A stretch of 61,243 nucleotides of DNA, taken from the NCBI GenBank assembly GCA_946184295.1, contig CAMHEZ010000012.1, positions 1 through 61,243 on the forward strand, written 5' to 3'. The notes beneath the pieces were generated by a model. It was not told where the DNA came from. It did no database searches and saw only the letters and a list, made by a program, of their open reading frames with translations. Positions 52,748 through 61,243 of this stretch are shown one piece after another; position 1 is the stretch's first letter, and each line of letters opens with the position of its first letter. The stretch comes from an uncultured Clostridia bacterium (lineage in GTDB: Bacteria > Bacillota > Clostridia > Oscillospirales > Acutalibacteraceae). The position numbers and the translations under genes were made by a program.

Positions 52748-52800
52748 GAAAAGCGCATGCACCTTATCCGCTAAGGTATAAAAAAATTTTTCAGAAAAAA
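52748..52800 (+). other. hairpin and A/T-tract region before the second sigma gene
   Basis: The 220-base gap holds ACCTTA-TCCGC-TAAGGT (52760-52776) followed by ATAAAAAAATTTTT, resembling a weak terminator for the upstream transcript. A 49-codon frame (52632-52781) overlapping the pseudouridine synthase stop has no ribosome site. No promoter is clear. Confidence 0.45.
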
Positions 52801-52857
52801 ATAAGTGTTTTGGCTTGCTCATACGAATCATAGACAGAAGGGGGGAATCCGCCGCGT

Positions 52858-53415
52858 ATGGAGATGGTTGAGAGTATGGAGCAAAATTACCGCCGTTTTC
52901 TCGCGGGAGAAGAAAGCGCGTTTGATGAAATCATTGACGCCTGTCACGAAAGCCTGATTTTTTTCATTCAGCGGTATGTCCGCAGTCTTGATGAGGCGGA
53001 GGACATCGCGGAGGATTGCTTTGTGGAGCTGATTGTCCACCCTCATCGGTATAATTTTTCGGTGAGCCTGAAAACCTATCTCTTTACCGTTGCGCGCAAC
53101 AAAGCGGTGGATTATGTGCGGCACCATGCGGCGCTGCGTGTGACGTCGCTGGACGAATGTACGGAAAAGAGCGCGGAATTTGAAAGTTTTGAAAACGAAA
53201 TGCTGCGGGACGCGCGTCACAAGGCGGTCCATGAGGCGATGGGGCGGCTGCCGGAAGACCAGCGCACGGCGCTGCACCTGATTTATTTTGCGGAGATGTC
53301 TTACGAAGAGGCAGGAAAAGTCATGAGAAAGAACCGCAAGCAGATGGAAAATTTAACGTATCGGGCGCGGAAGGAACTGCGTGCGATACTGACGGAAGAG
53401 GGGTGGCGCGATTGA
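52858..53415 (+). CDS. ECF sigma factor of the serpin operon
   Basis: 185 residues. Region 2 (FLAGEESAFDEIIDACHESLIFFIQRYVRSLDEAEDIAEDCFVELI) and region 4 (LPEDQRTALHLIYFAEMSYEEAGKVMRKNRKQMENLTYRARKEL) are typical of ECF sigmas. GGGGGGAATCC precedes ATG 52858. The next gene, overlapping the stop, encodes a small membrane protein, the likely anti-sigma; two serpin genes follow, so this is a sigma-controlled operon. Confidence 0.93.
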   Translation: MEMVESMEQNYRRFLAGEESAFDEIIDACHESLIFFIQRYVRSLDEAEDIAEDCFVELIVHPHRYNFSVSLKTYLFTVARNKAVDYVRHHAALRVTSLDECTEKSAEFESFENEMLRDARHKAVHEAMGRLPEDQRTALHLIYFAEMSYEEAGKVMRKNRKQMENLTYRARKELRAILTEEGWRD

Positions 53416-54056
53416 AAACCAGAGAGCAGACTAAGGCGAGCATTCGCCGCAAGAGCGCGGCAATATTACAGGAACGCAAGCGGGCGCGGCGCACGGTGTT
53501 TGCGGCAGCGTGTCTGGTGCTGGCGATGGCTGTGTCGGGGGCATTGGCGCGTCTGCGGAGCCGGACGCATGCTGTATCAGAAAAGGGGGTGGATGTTTCA
53601 GAGGGTATCGGTACCTTTGGCGGGGCAACCGATGGCGGTCTGACCGGAGGGGAAGACTGTGAAGACGATCAATTGACTGGGGACGCGACCCGGCGCGGCT
53701 ATGATATTGAACTTTACACGGGTTTTAACCAGAACTATCAACAGGCCGACAGCATGACGATTTTCGCTAAGCCGGAGAATAAGACGGTATCTCTTTCGGC
53801 TGAAAACGCGGACGAAAAGGCCGCCATTGACGCGATGGGCGCATGGCTTTCCGGGGTGGAAACGCAGCCCGCCGCTGAGCAGAAGGATTCCGGCACGCTC
53901 TATGTTATCGAGCGGCACTTTGGCAAGAACGTGACCAAGGCGTATGTGCGCGGGCGGCAAATCAGATTTGACGAGGGCGAGTGGCTGACCTTCTCCCAGG
54001 ACGAGAGAGAGGCGTTTGACAGACTGATACAGGACATTTTCAATGAGGCAGAATGA
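53412..54056 (+). CDS. single-span membrane protein, likely anti-sigma factor
   Basis: About 214 residues from TTG 53412, which overlaps the sigma stop (ATTGA) and follows GAGGGG; GTG 53403 is an alternative. A basic N-terminus is followed by a transmembrane helix (residues about 30-47, VFAAACLVLAMAVSGALA) and an extracytoplasmic domain of about 165 residues, with no known motif. The arrangement with the sigma gene implies a signal-responsive regulator. No family recognised. Confidence 0.7.
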   Translation: MKTREQTKASIRRKSAAILQERKRARRTVFAAACLVLAMAVSGALARLRSRTHAVSEKGVDVSEGIGTFGGATDGGLTGGEDCEDDQLTGDATRRGYDIELYTGFNQNYQQADSMTIFAKPENKTVSLSAENADEKAAIDAMGAWLSGVETQPAAEQKDSGTLYVIERHFGKNVTKAYVRGRQIRFDEGEWLTFSQDEREAFDRLIQDIFNEAE

Positions 54057-54072
54057 AAGGAGCTATATTGCT

Positions 54073-55362
54073 ATGAAGATGCAAAATGTATTTCGAAAAG
54101 TAATGGCGCTGGCGGTTGCGGCGGCGCTGCTGATGAGCGTATGCGCGTGCGGCAGCGGCACGGGATTGTCGGGCGATACGGTTGACTTGATGAAGGACAT
54201 CAAGCCGTCCGCCGGCAAGCGTTCTGATCAAGTCAGCGAGCAGTTTGTGAGCGAGTACCGGCAGTTTGCCTTCACGCTGTTCCAGCAGACTGCCTTTGAG
54301 GAGGAAATCAGCAGCGTGCATCAGGATAAGAGCTTGATGATTTCTCCGCTGTCGGTCATGCCCGCGCTGGCTATGACGGCCAACGGCGCGGACGGCGAGA
54401 CGGCGGCGCAGATGACGCGGGTGCTGACCGGGCAGTCGTCGGATATGGCGGCGCTGAATGACCAGTGGAGCGCGTTCGCGGCGGGGCTGCCCAGCAGTAA
54501 GAAAGCGAAATTGTCCATGGCCAATTCCATCTGGCTGCGGGACGGCGTGATGGAGCCGGACAAGGCCTTTCTGCAAACCAACCGCGATTCCTTCAACGCG
54601 GATATTTTCAGCGCGAAATTTGACGACGGTACGGTGAAGGATATCAACGGCTGGGTCTCCCGCCACACTGACGGCATGATTGACAAAATGCTGGATAACA
54701 TCTCCGGTAACGCCATGATGTTTCTTATCAACGCGCTGGCCTTTGACGCGGAGTGGCAGGAAATTTACACCACGGAGCAGGTGCGCAAGGGGACATTCCA
54801 CGGCACGATAGGCGATCAGAAGGTCGAAATGATGGGTTCGGACGAGGACTGTTATCTGGAAGACGACAAGGCGACCGGTTTCATCAAGCCTTATGCGTCG
54901 GGTTACAGTTTTATGGTTATGCTGCCGAATGAAGGCGTTTCGGTGGGGGAATATATCGGCGGGTGGAGCGCGGAGAAATACGCTTCATTGCTTGCACATG
55001 CCCGGACAACGACGGTCAGCGCGACGATTCCGAAATTTTCCCAGACGTACGAGGCCGATCTGAACAACGTGCTGCGGGCGATGGGCATAACCGACGCGTT
55101 TGAAGCGGGTCAGGCGGACTTCTCCCGCATGGGTCAGACGGCGAGCGGCGAAAAACTGTATATCAGCCGCGTGCAGCATAAGACCTTCGTCAGCGTGGAC
55201 GAGCGCGGTACCAAGGCAGGCGCGGCCACTTCTGTGAGCATGGACTGCGGCAGCGCTATGATGATTCCCGTCGTGTACTGTGACCGCCCGTTTGTCTATT
55301 GTATTATCGAAAACGAAACCCAGCTGCCGGTCTTTATGGGCGCGGTGATGAATGTCAGTTAG
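54073..55362 (+). CDS. serpin-family lipoprotein 1
   Basis: 429 residues. Lipobox region VCACGSG near residue 27 gives a membrane-anchored lipoprotein outside the cell. The serpin fold is clear: SPLSVMPALAMTANGADGET, NSIWLRDG, INGWVSRHTDGMID, FLINALAFDAEWQ and the C-terminal DRPFVY...PVFMG. The reactive-loop hinge DERGTKAGAATSVS suits an inhibitor; counting from the hinge, P1 is near Gly in MDCGSA. ATG 54073 follows AAAGGAG. The first of two tandem serpins. Confidence 0.92.
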   Translation: MKMQNVFRKVMALAVAAALLMSVCACGSGTGLSGDTVDLMKDIKPSAGKRSDQVSEQFVSEYRQFAFTLFQQTAFEEEISSVHQDKSLMISPLSVMPALAMTANGADGETAAQMTRVLTGQSSDMAALNDQWSAFAAGLPSSKKAKLSMANSIWLRDGVMEPDKAFLQTNRDSFNADIFSAKFDDGTVKDINGWVSRHTDGMIDKMLDNISGNAMMFLINALAFDAEWQEIYTTEQVRKGTFHGTIGDQKVEMMGSDEDCYLEDDKATGFIKPYASGYSFMVMLPNEGVSVGEYIGGWSAEKYASLLAHARTTTVSATIPKFSQTYEADLNNVLRAMGITDAFEAGQADFSRMGQTASGEKLYISRVQHKTFVSVDERGTKAGAATSVSMDCGSAMMIPVVYCDRPFVYCIIENETQLPVFMGAVMNVS

Positions 55363-55389
55363 GAGTTAGAAGTTAGGAGTTAGGAGTTG
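55357..55389 (+). repeat. heptamer tandem repeat AGTTAGG
   Basis: Four and a half units (AGTTAGG, AGTTAGA, AGTTAGG, AGTTAGG, AGTTG). The first unit holds the stop codon of serpin 1. A partial echo (ATTAGGCATTAGGAG) follows serpin 2 at 56724-56738. Confidence 0.8.
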
Positions 55390-55440
55390 TATGGTGGGCG
55401 ATTGTGGAATAAAAAGAAAAAAGCAAGGAGGCATCGCAAG

Positions 55441-56727
55441 ATGACGTACAGAAACAGCATCAAACGACTGGCGGCGCTGGCGGTTTCGGCGACGCTGTTA
55501 ATAAGCGTGTGCGCCTGCGGCAAGCCGTCGGGCGGCACCCATAATCTGACAGCGAATCTCTCGCGCTCACAAAAGGAGACGGATATCATGCAGGACACCG
55601 ATTTCAAATGGGAATACTGGGGATTTACCGCCATGCTGCTGCGAGAGTGTACGGCACAGGATGGCGGGAAGGAAAATACCCTCATTTCCCCGCTGTCGGT
55701 GATGACGGCGCTGGCCATGACCGCCAACGGCGCACAGGGCGACACGCTGAAACAGATGGAACTGGCGCTGCAAGGCGATATGATCGCGCTGGACAGCATG
55801 GAACCGCTGACCTCCGACCGTCTCAACGACTGCCTCGGCGCGTATCTCGACCGTCTGCCGCACAGCGACAAGGCAGCGCTCTCTTCGGCCAATTCCATCT
55901 GGCTCAAGGACGGCGCGCTGGACGTGAAACAGGACTTTTTGCAGACCAATCTCAATGCTTACGACGCGCAGATTTTTTCCGCCCGATTCGACGAACAGAC
56001 CCGCAATGACATCAATCAGTGGGTGTCCGACAAGACCGATGGCAGGATTGAAAATATGCTGGATGACATTTCCCCCGCGTCGGTAATGTACCTCATCAAC
56101 GCGCTGACCTTTGATGCGGAGTGGCAGAACATCTACCGGGAAGATCAGGTATATGAGGGCGAATTTACTGACATCGACGGTCACAAGCAGACCGTTCCGA
56201 TGATGTGCTCGGAGGAAATGGTGTATCTGGACGACGGTATGGCGACCGGCTTTGTCAAGCCGTATGCCGATGGTTATCGCTTTGTCGCGATGGTGCCAAA
56301 CGAGGGCGTGACGTTGCAAGAGTACGTGGAAAAGCTGCCGATTTTCAAACTGTTTCCGCAGCTTGCGGAGGACGACGGCGAAACGGTGCTGGCGAGCCTG
56401 CCGAAATTCAGCGCGACCTATTCGGTGGAACTCAACGACGCGCTCAGGGCGATGGGCATGACCGACGCGTTTGATACGCAGAAGGCGGATTTCTCGCGCA
56501 TGGTGGATGTCGTGCCGGGGGAGTTGTATATCAATCGTGTGCTGCACAAAACCGCGATTACCGTAGACGAGCGCGGTACCAAGGCGGGCGCGGCCACTGC
56601 CGTGGAAATGCGTACCAAGGGCGCACTCATGCGGACTGTCTCTCTCGACCGCCCGTTTGTCTATATGATTGTGGATGACGTGAGCAACCTGCCGGTCTTT
56701 ATCGGTCAGGTGACGCATATTGATTAG
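55441..56727 (+). CDS. serpin-family lipoprotein 2
   Basis: 428 residues. Lipobox SVCACGKP near residue 24. Serpin motifs SPLSVMTALAMTANGAQGDT, NSIWLKDG, INQWVSDKTDGRIE, YLINALTFDAEWQ and DRPFVYMIV...PVFIG. The hinge DERGTKAGAATAVEM resembles that of serpin 1, but the loop then diverges (RTKGALMR), with Lys at the predicted P1, suggesting a trypsin-like target. AAGGAGGCATCGCAAG precedes ATG 55441. Tandem paralogue of serpin 1, clearly a duplication. Confidence 0.93.
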   Translation: MTYRNSIKRLAALAVSATLLISVCACGKPSGGTHNLTANLSRSQKETDIMQDTDFKWEYWGFTAMLLRECTAQDGGKENTLISPLSVMTALAMTANGAQGDTLKQMELALQGDMIALDSMEPLTSDRLNDCLGAYLDRLPHSDKAALSSANSIWLKDGALDVKQDFLQTNLNAYDAQIFSARFDEQTRNDINQWVSDKTDGRIENMLDDISPASVMYLINALTFDAEWQNIYREDQVYEGEFTDIDGHKQTVPMMCSEEMVYLDDGMATGFVKPYADGYRFVAMVPNEGVTLQEYVEKLPIFKLFPQLAEDDGETVLASLPKFSATYSVELNDALRAMGMTDAFDTQKADFSRMVDVVPGELYINRVLHKTAITVDERGTKAGAATAVEMRTKGALMRTVSLDRPFVYMIVDDVSNLPVFIGQVTHID

Positions 56728-56741
56728 GCATTAGGAGTGGG

Positions 56742-56778
56742 AAGCCTGTCTGTGAAGTTTTGCAGACAGGCTTTTGTT
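56742..56778 (+). terminator. intrinsic terminator of the serpin operon
   Basis: AAGCCTGTCTG pairs with CAGACAGGCTT around TGAAGTTTTG, then TTG. Confidence 0.83.
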
Positions 56779-56807
56779 CTGCCGCGTTAACAGAGAAATC
56801 AATTTTA

Positions 56808-56991
56808 AAAAGCGAAGCGCAATTAAGCGAGCGTATGCGAGCGCGGGGTGCAGGGGGCAAGCTCCACGCTTTCGCTAGCGAAAGCTGGTCAAGGGCAGCG
56901 CCCTTGCAGGGGCCGGGGCAGCGCCCCGGGAGGGAGGCTTTAGCCGACCGAGCGAAACCAGCCAAGACCCAAAACGGGGTCAGGCGAATCC
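56808..56991 (+). repeat. modular hairpin repeat, copy A9
   Basis: AAAAAGCGAAGCGCAATTAAG start; TCAGGCGAATCC end. Stems: GCTTTCGCTAGCGAAAGC, AAGGGC-AGC-GCCCTT, CGGGGC-AGC-GCCCCG and GGCTTTAGCC. It is bracketed by an inverted pair, AGAGAAATCAATTTT (56792-56806) and AAAATTGATTTCCCT (57008-57022), which may be the outer ends. Confidence 0.85.
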
Positions 56992-57041
56992 GATCAAAGC
57001 TCCGACAAAAATTGATTTCCCTGGCCGCGTCAAAATAGCCG

Positions 57042-57070
57042 TTGCATTTATGGGTGGGCAATGCTATAAT
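57042..57070 (+). promoter_or_regulatory. promoter of the fumarase-beta gene
   Basis: TTGCAT at 57042-57047 and TATAAT at 57065-57070, spacer 17. Confidence 0.8.
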
Positions 57071-57109
57071 ATCATTTATAACGAAAATGACGGAGGTTGA
57101 ATTAACAGT

Positions 57110-57637
57110 ATGGCGGAATATTCCTTCAATACATCGCAAATCAAACAATGGGCGCCCAAGCTGCGGGCGGGAGACAGGGTGCTGCTGTCCGGCACGGTTT
57201 ATACGTCGCGTGACGCGGCGCACAAGCGCATCATGGCGCTGCTTGACAAAGGCGAGGCGCTGCCCTATGAGCTGGACGGCGCGGTGATTTATTACGCAGG
57301 TCCCACGCCGACACCGCCCCATCTGGCCATCGGTTCCTGCGGCCCTACCACGTCGGGCAGAATGGACCCCTTCGCGCCGCGTATGCTGGATCTTGGTCTG
57401 GGCGCGATGGTGGGCAAGGGAGGACGTTCCCCGGAGGTCTGCGAGGCTATCCGCCGCAACCGTTCGGTGTATCTCTGCGCGGTGGGCGGCGCGGGTGCGC
57501 TCGCGTCGAAGTGCATTACCTCCTGCGAGGTCATCGCCTTTGAAGATTTGGGCTGTGAATCGGTCAAGCGGCTGACTTTTGACCGTTTCCCGCTGATCGT
57601 TGCCATCGACTGCGAGGGCGGCACGCTCTTTGCGTAA
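57110..57637 (+). CDS. class I fumarate hydratase beta-subunit (lone)
   Basis: 175 residues, equal to the C-terminal domain of iron-sulfur class I fumarases (Fumerase_C): GDRVLLSGTVYTSRDAAHKRIM, YYAGPTPTPPHLAIGSCGPTTSGRMD and the closing EAIRRNRSVYLCAVGGAGALASK. It normally pairs with a separate alpha subunit carrying the Fe-S cysteines, usually its upstream neighbour. That gene is not here. The reaction is water addition to fumarate, or to a related acid such as tartrate or mesaconate. CGGAGG precedes ATG 57110. Confidence 0.92.
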   Translation: MAEYSFNTSQIKQWAPKLRAGDRVLLSGTVYTSRDAAHKRIMALLDKGEALPYELDGAVIYYAGPTPTPPHLAIGSCGPTTSGRMDPFAPRMLDLGLGAMVGKGGRSPEVCEAIRRNRSVYLCAVGGAGALASKCITSCEVIAFEDLGCESVKRLTFDRFPLIVAIDCEGGTLFA

Positions 57638-57674
57638 TGGGAAGGCGATGAAGAGAGAAAGGAGAGCGGGTACT

Positions 57675-59075
57675 TTGAAAAAGTATGGCAAAATCATTTT
57701 GGCATTGGCGGCGGCGGCTTTGTTTGCGTTTCAACCCTGTCTGAGCGCGTTGGCGGAGGAAGACACAGAAGTGTCGGTCGTGTCCGCCGTGCAGGCCAAG
57801 CAGGTCAATCTGACCGTGGTAGACGCGGCGAGCGGTACGAAATATCCCAAAATTCTCGACAACCGCGAGCGCACGTATGTGCTGTTCAAGCACGAGCATA
57901 CGCTGAAGCTGTCGTCCAACCGGGAATTTACCGGGCTGTACGTCAAGCTGGAGGCACCTTGCAACTGGACGCTGACGCTGCCCGACGGTACACAGATGAA
58001 ATTTAACAAGGAAGATTATATTCACAAATATGTGCCGCTGCAGCAGCCGGTGAGCGCGGCGGAGCTGTCTTTTCCCGAGGGCGCGATGATTACCGACGTC
58101 TATGCCTTTACGGAAGGTGAACTGCCGTCATGGGTACAGCGCTGGGAGCAGCCCTGCGAGAAGGCGGATCTGCTGCTGCTGTCCACGCACGCCGATGACG
58201 AGCTGCTGTGGTTCGGCGGTGCGCTGCCCTATTACGCGGGGGAACTGGGGTATGATGTGCAGGTGGTCTACCTGACCGATCACAGCGAGACCGTGCGCAA
58301 TCATGAGCGGCTCAATGGTCTTTGGACGGTGGGCGTGAGACATTATCCCGTGATCGGACCGTTCCCCGACCTCGGTTCCACCAAGAAAAGTCTCAAGGCA
58401 GCTTCCGACCGTTTCGGCTATGACAAGGTGCTGGCTTTTCAGGTGGAGACGCTGCGGCGCTTTGCGCCCAGAGTGGTGTTGTCGCAGGCCATCAACGGCG
58501 AGTACGGACACGGGGCGCATATTCTCAACGCCAAGACCGCGCTGGAAGCGATGGAGCTGACCGAAGATCCCGCCAATTTCCCAGAGAGCGCCGAAAAATA
58601 CGGCACCTGCCGGGTGCAGAAATGCTATCTGCATTTGTGGGAGGAAAATCAGATCTTTATGGACTGGGACAGCATGAAGCTGGAACAGTTCGGCGGCAAA
58701 ACAGCGTGGGAAATGGCAATAGCGGGCTATGACTGCCACGCCAGCCAGCACCAGTGGTTCAGCATGGAAAAGAACGCATTGAAGCACGACTGCCGCCGTT
58801 TCGGTCTGGCCTATACTACCGTCGGCGCGGATACCGAGGGGCTGAACGATATGTTCGAGCATGTGGACTGGTCAGACAAGCTGCCGCCGGAGGAAGAAGA
58901 ACAGCCGCCGGAAGAAGTGTCAGGCAGTGACGCGGCGGTGTCGCCTTCGGACGGAACATCGGCGGAGGCGGGAGGCATTCCTACCGCGGCGCTGCTTGTC
59001 GGAGCCATGCTGTTTGCCACGGCAATGGTGGCAGTCATCTGCGTGGTGCAGAAAAAGCAGCTTCTGCAATCATAA
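57675..59075 (+). CDS. membrane-anchored PIG-L-family deacetylase
   Basis: 466 residues. TTG 57675 follows AAAGGAGAG and gives a clean signal peptide (MKKYGKIILALAAAALF...LSALA); ATG 57648 is an alternative. A beta-rich N-terminal part (about 30-160) precedes a PIG-L/LmbE deacetylase domain with the zinc motif THADDELLWFGG near residue 172, and HGAHI near 280. A Glu/Pro/Ser linker and a C-terminal helix (about 435-455) with a short positive tail tether it to the membrane outside. It probably removes acetyl groups from a cell-surface or extracellular amino sugar. Confidence 0.86.
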   Translation: MKKYGKIILALAAAALFAFQPCLSALAEEDTEVSVVSAVQAKQVNLTVVDAASGTKYPKILDNRERTYVLFKHEHTLKLSSNREFTGLYVKLEAPCNWTLTLPDGTQMKFNKEDYIHKYVPLQQPVSAAELSFPEGAMITDVYAFTEGELPSWVQRWEQPCEKADLLLLSTHADDELLWFGGALPYYAGELGYDVQVVYLTDHSETVRNHERLNGLWTVGVRHYPVIGPFPDLGSTKKSLKAASDRFGYDKVLAFQVETLRRFAPRVVLSQAINGEYGHGAHILNAKTALEAMELTEDPANFPESAEKYGTCRVQKCYLHLWEENQIFMDWDSMKLEQFGGKTAWEMAIAGYDCHASQHQWFSMEKNALKHDCRRFGLAYTTVGADTEGLNDMFEHVDWSDKLPPEEEEQPPEEVSGSDAAVSPSDGTSAEAGGIPTAALLVGAMLFATAMVAVICVVQKKQLLQS

Positions 59076-59154
59076 ACGGCGGGGCGGTCACGGTGATTTT
59101 GCATAATCACGGGGCAATTTGCAAGTTTCAACTTGTCAGGTTGCAAATTTTTGA

Positions 59155-60645
<1,491 letters not shown>

Positions 60646-60680
60646 TCTTTTTCACAACGAACCATTCTTGAATAATTAAA

Positions 60681-60725
60681 AATCCCGTCGGACGGAAACC
60701 AATTTCTGTCCGGCGGGTTTTTTAG
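60681..60725 (+). terminator. intrinsic terminator of gdhA
   Basis: AATCCCGTCGGAC pairs with GTCCGGCGGGTT, then TTTTTAG. Confidence 0.87.
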
Positions 60726-60760
60726 TGCGATAAATGAGCATAGATGTCAATTTGAACAAA

Positions 60761-60915
60761 TGTAGGGGACGGCCTCCGGACGTCCCGGCAAAACGGATTT
60801 CATTTTCACATTAAGGTAGGGCGAATACAATCATGGTTACGATATCACAATGCGCCTGACTGCGTTTTGTGTCGTAATTTATCTCGCCGGGACGTCGAGG
60901 ACGCCGTCCCCTACA
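60761..60915. mobile_element. MITE-like element with inverted repeats
   Basis: About 155 bases bounded by TGTAGGGGACGGC...GACGTCCCGG (60761-60788) and its inverted copy (CCGGGACGTC...GCCGTCCCCTACA, 60888-60915). The arms match except at the central few bases. Each arm is itself partly palindromic. No coding frame inside. It contains a GGGCGAATAC / GCGCCTGAC pair like the ends of the modular repeats. Confidence 0.75.
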
Positions 60916-60985
60916 ATGCCTCTGTTTCGTACAATTTATTAAGTGATTGACATTGAGTGGGAAGTTATGAAATTGCAAAAGAAAG

Positions 60986-61017
60986 CAAAAAACGGACGCC
61001 AAACGGTGTCCGTTTTT
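60986..61017. terminator. symmetric terminator beside the CRISPR array
   Basis: AAAAAACGGAC(G)CC pairs with GG(T)GTCCGTTTTT. It adjoins the first CRISPR repeat. Read on the minus strand it would end a transcript running out of the array. Confidence 0.72.
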
Positions 61018-61243
61018 CAATCCCTTATAGAGGTTAATGCAAGATATTGGAAAATCACTCGGCTTCAGAAAAAAAGAGCTGTATCAATCCCTTGTAGAGG
61101 ATAATGCAAGATGATGAAAATGAACGAATTTCTTAAAAAAATCACTCTTGTATCAATCCCTTATAGAGGATAATGCAAGAGGTCACGACAACCTCGTCTG
61201 AGTCGAAACAGCTGTATGGTATCAATCCCTTATAGAGGTTAAT
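61017..61243 (-). CRISPR. CRISPR array, leader-distal end
   Basis: Four repeats (61017-61044 degenerate, 61081-61111, 61150-61180, 61219 to the window end) of a 31-base unit beginning GTATCAATCCC and ending AATGCAAGA, with a period of 67-69 bases and three different spacers of 36-38 bases. In reverse complement the unit ends GGGATTGATAC, resembling the ATTGAAAC-type 3' handles of type I-B/III repeats, so transcription is probably on the minus strand and the leader lies beyond the window. The first repeat lacks GTA and the second has two substitutions, as expected at the old end of an array. No cas gene is in the window. Confidence 0.9.

Noticed and set aside
52632..52781. A 49-codon frame overlapping the pseudouridine synthase stop codon
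   Set aside because: No ribosome site, no hydrophobic or conserved pattern, and it ends within a hairpin that looks like a terminator.

Overview
The window reads as a chromosome segment from a spore-forming, anaerobic, low-to-mid GC Clostridia member, most likely Oscillospirales/Ruminococcaceae-like. This is inferred from gene content and order: rpmG-secE-nusG-rplK-rplA, yicC-remA-gmk-rpoZ-priA-def-fmt-yugP-rsmB-rlmN-stp-prkC-rsgA-thiN-spoVM, spoIVA, spo0A and a bifunctional adhE. Sigma-A-type promoters (TTGACA-17-TATAAT), strong GGAGG sites and U-tract terminators are easy to see. No rRNA or tRNA gene was found.

Layout. 1-3.0 kb: a minus-strand secreted BspA-type leucine-rich-repeat protein with Ig-like domains. 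3.2-6.5 kb: ribosome and transcription-elongation genes with two L1-type RNA sites. 6.5-8.3 kb: a TM2 protein and a ZIP metal transporter. 8.5-12.9 kb: ACT protein, homoserine dehydrogenase, homoserine kinase and aspartate kinase (Asp to Thr/Met/Lys entry). 13-16 kb: a lipoprotein and a YabE-like G5/3D protein. 16.2-30.3 kb: a long housekeeping run ending in the 26-residue spoVM. 30.5-31.9 kb: an accessory insert (Rpn-like nuclease, a duplicated Rpn tail and an HTH repressor with two matching operators). 32.1-36.6 kb: a SPOCS/LysM spore protein, spoIVA and spo0A. 37-40.8 kb: adhE under a Rex-type operator and an APH-like kinase. 41-45.3 kb: teichoic-acid-type polymer genes (two CDP-glycerol transferases around an IspD/TarI cytidylyltransferase). 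45.5-46.9 kb: hisH-hisF alone. 47.2-57 kb: two sigma/membrane-regulator pairs (the second heading two serpin lipoproteins), uridine phosphorylase, a DivIVA-like coiled-coil protein and a pseudouridine synthase. 57.1-60.6 kb: a lone fumarase beta subunit, a membrane-anchored PIG-L deacetylase and gdhA. 61.0 kb to the end: the leader-distal end of a CRISPR array.

The most striking structure not explained by genes is a family of about 13 modular, GC-rich, 145-205 bp intergenic repeats in both orientations (plus a fragment at base 1). Each is a string of short perfect hairpins between fixed ends (AAGCGAAGCG... and ...GGCGAATCC/AC). Copies differ in stem sequence but keep pairing, so structure rather than sequence is conserved. 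Some copies supply stop codons, a terminator or a gene's upstream region. Other notable points are the paired L1 RNA mimics, a probable non-ATG start for rlmN, a Spo0A with an altered acidic pocket, and a serpin pair with different predicted P1 residues.
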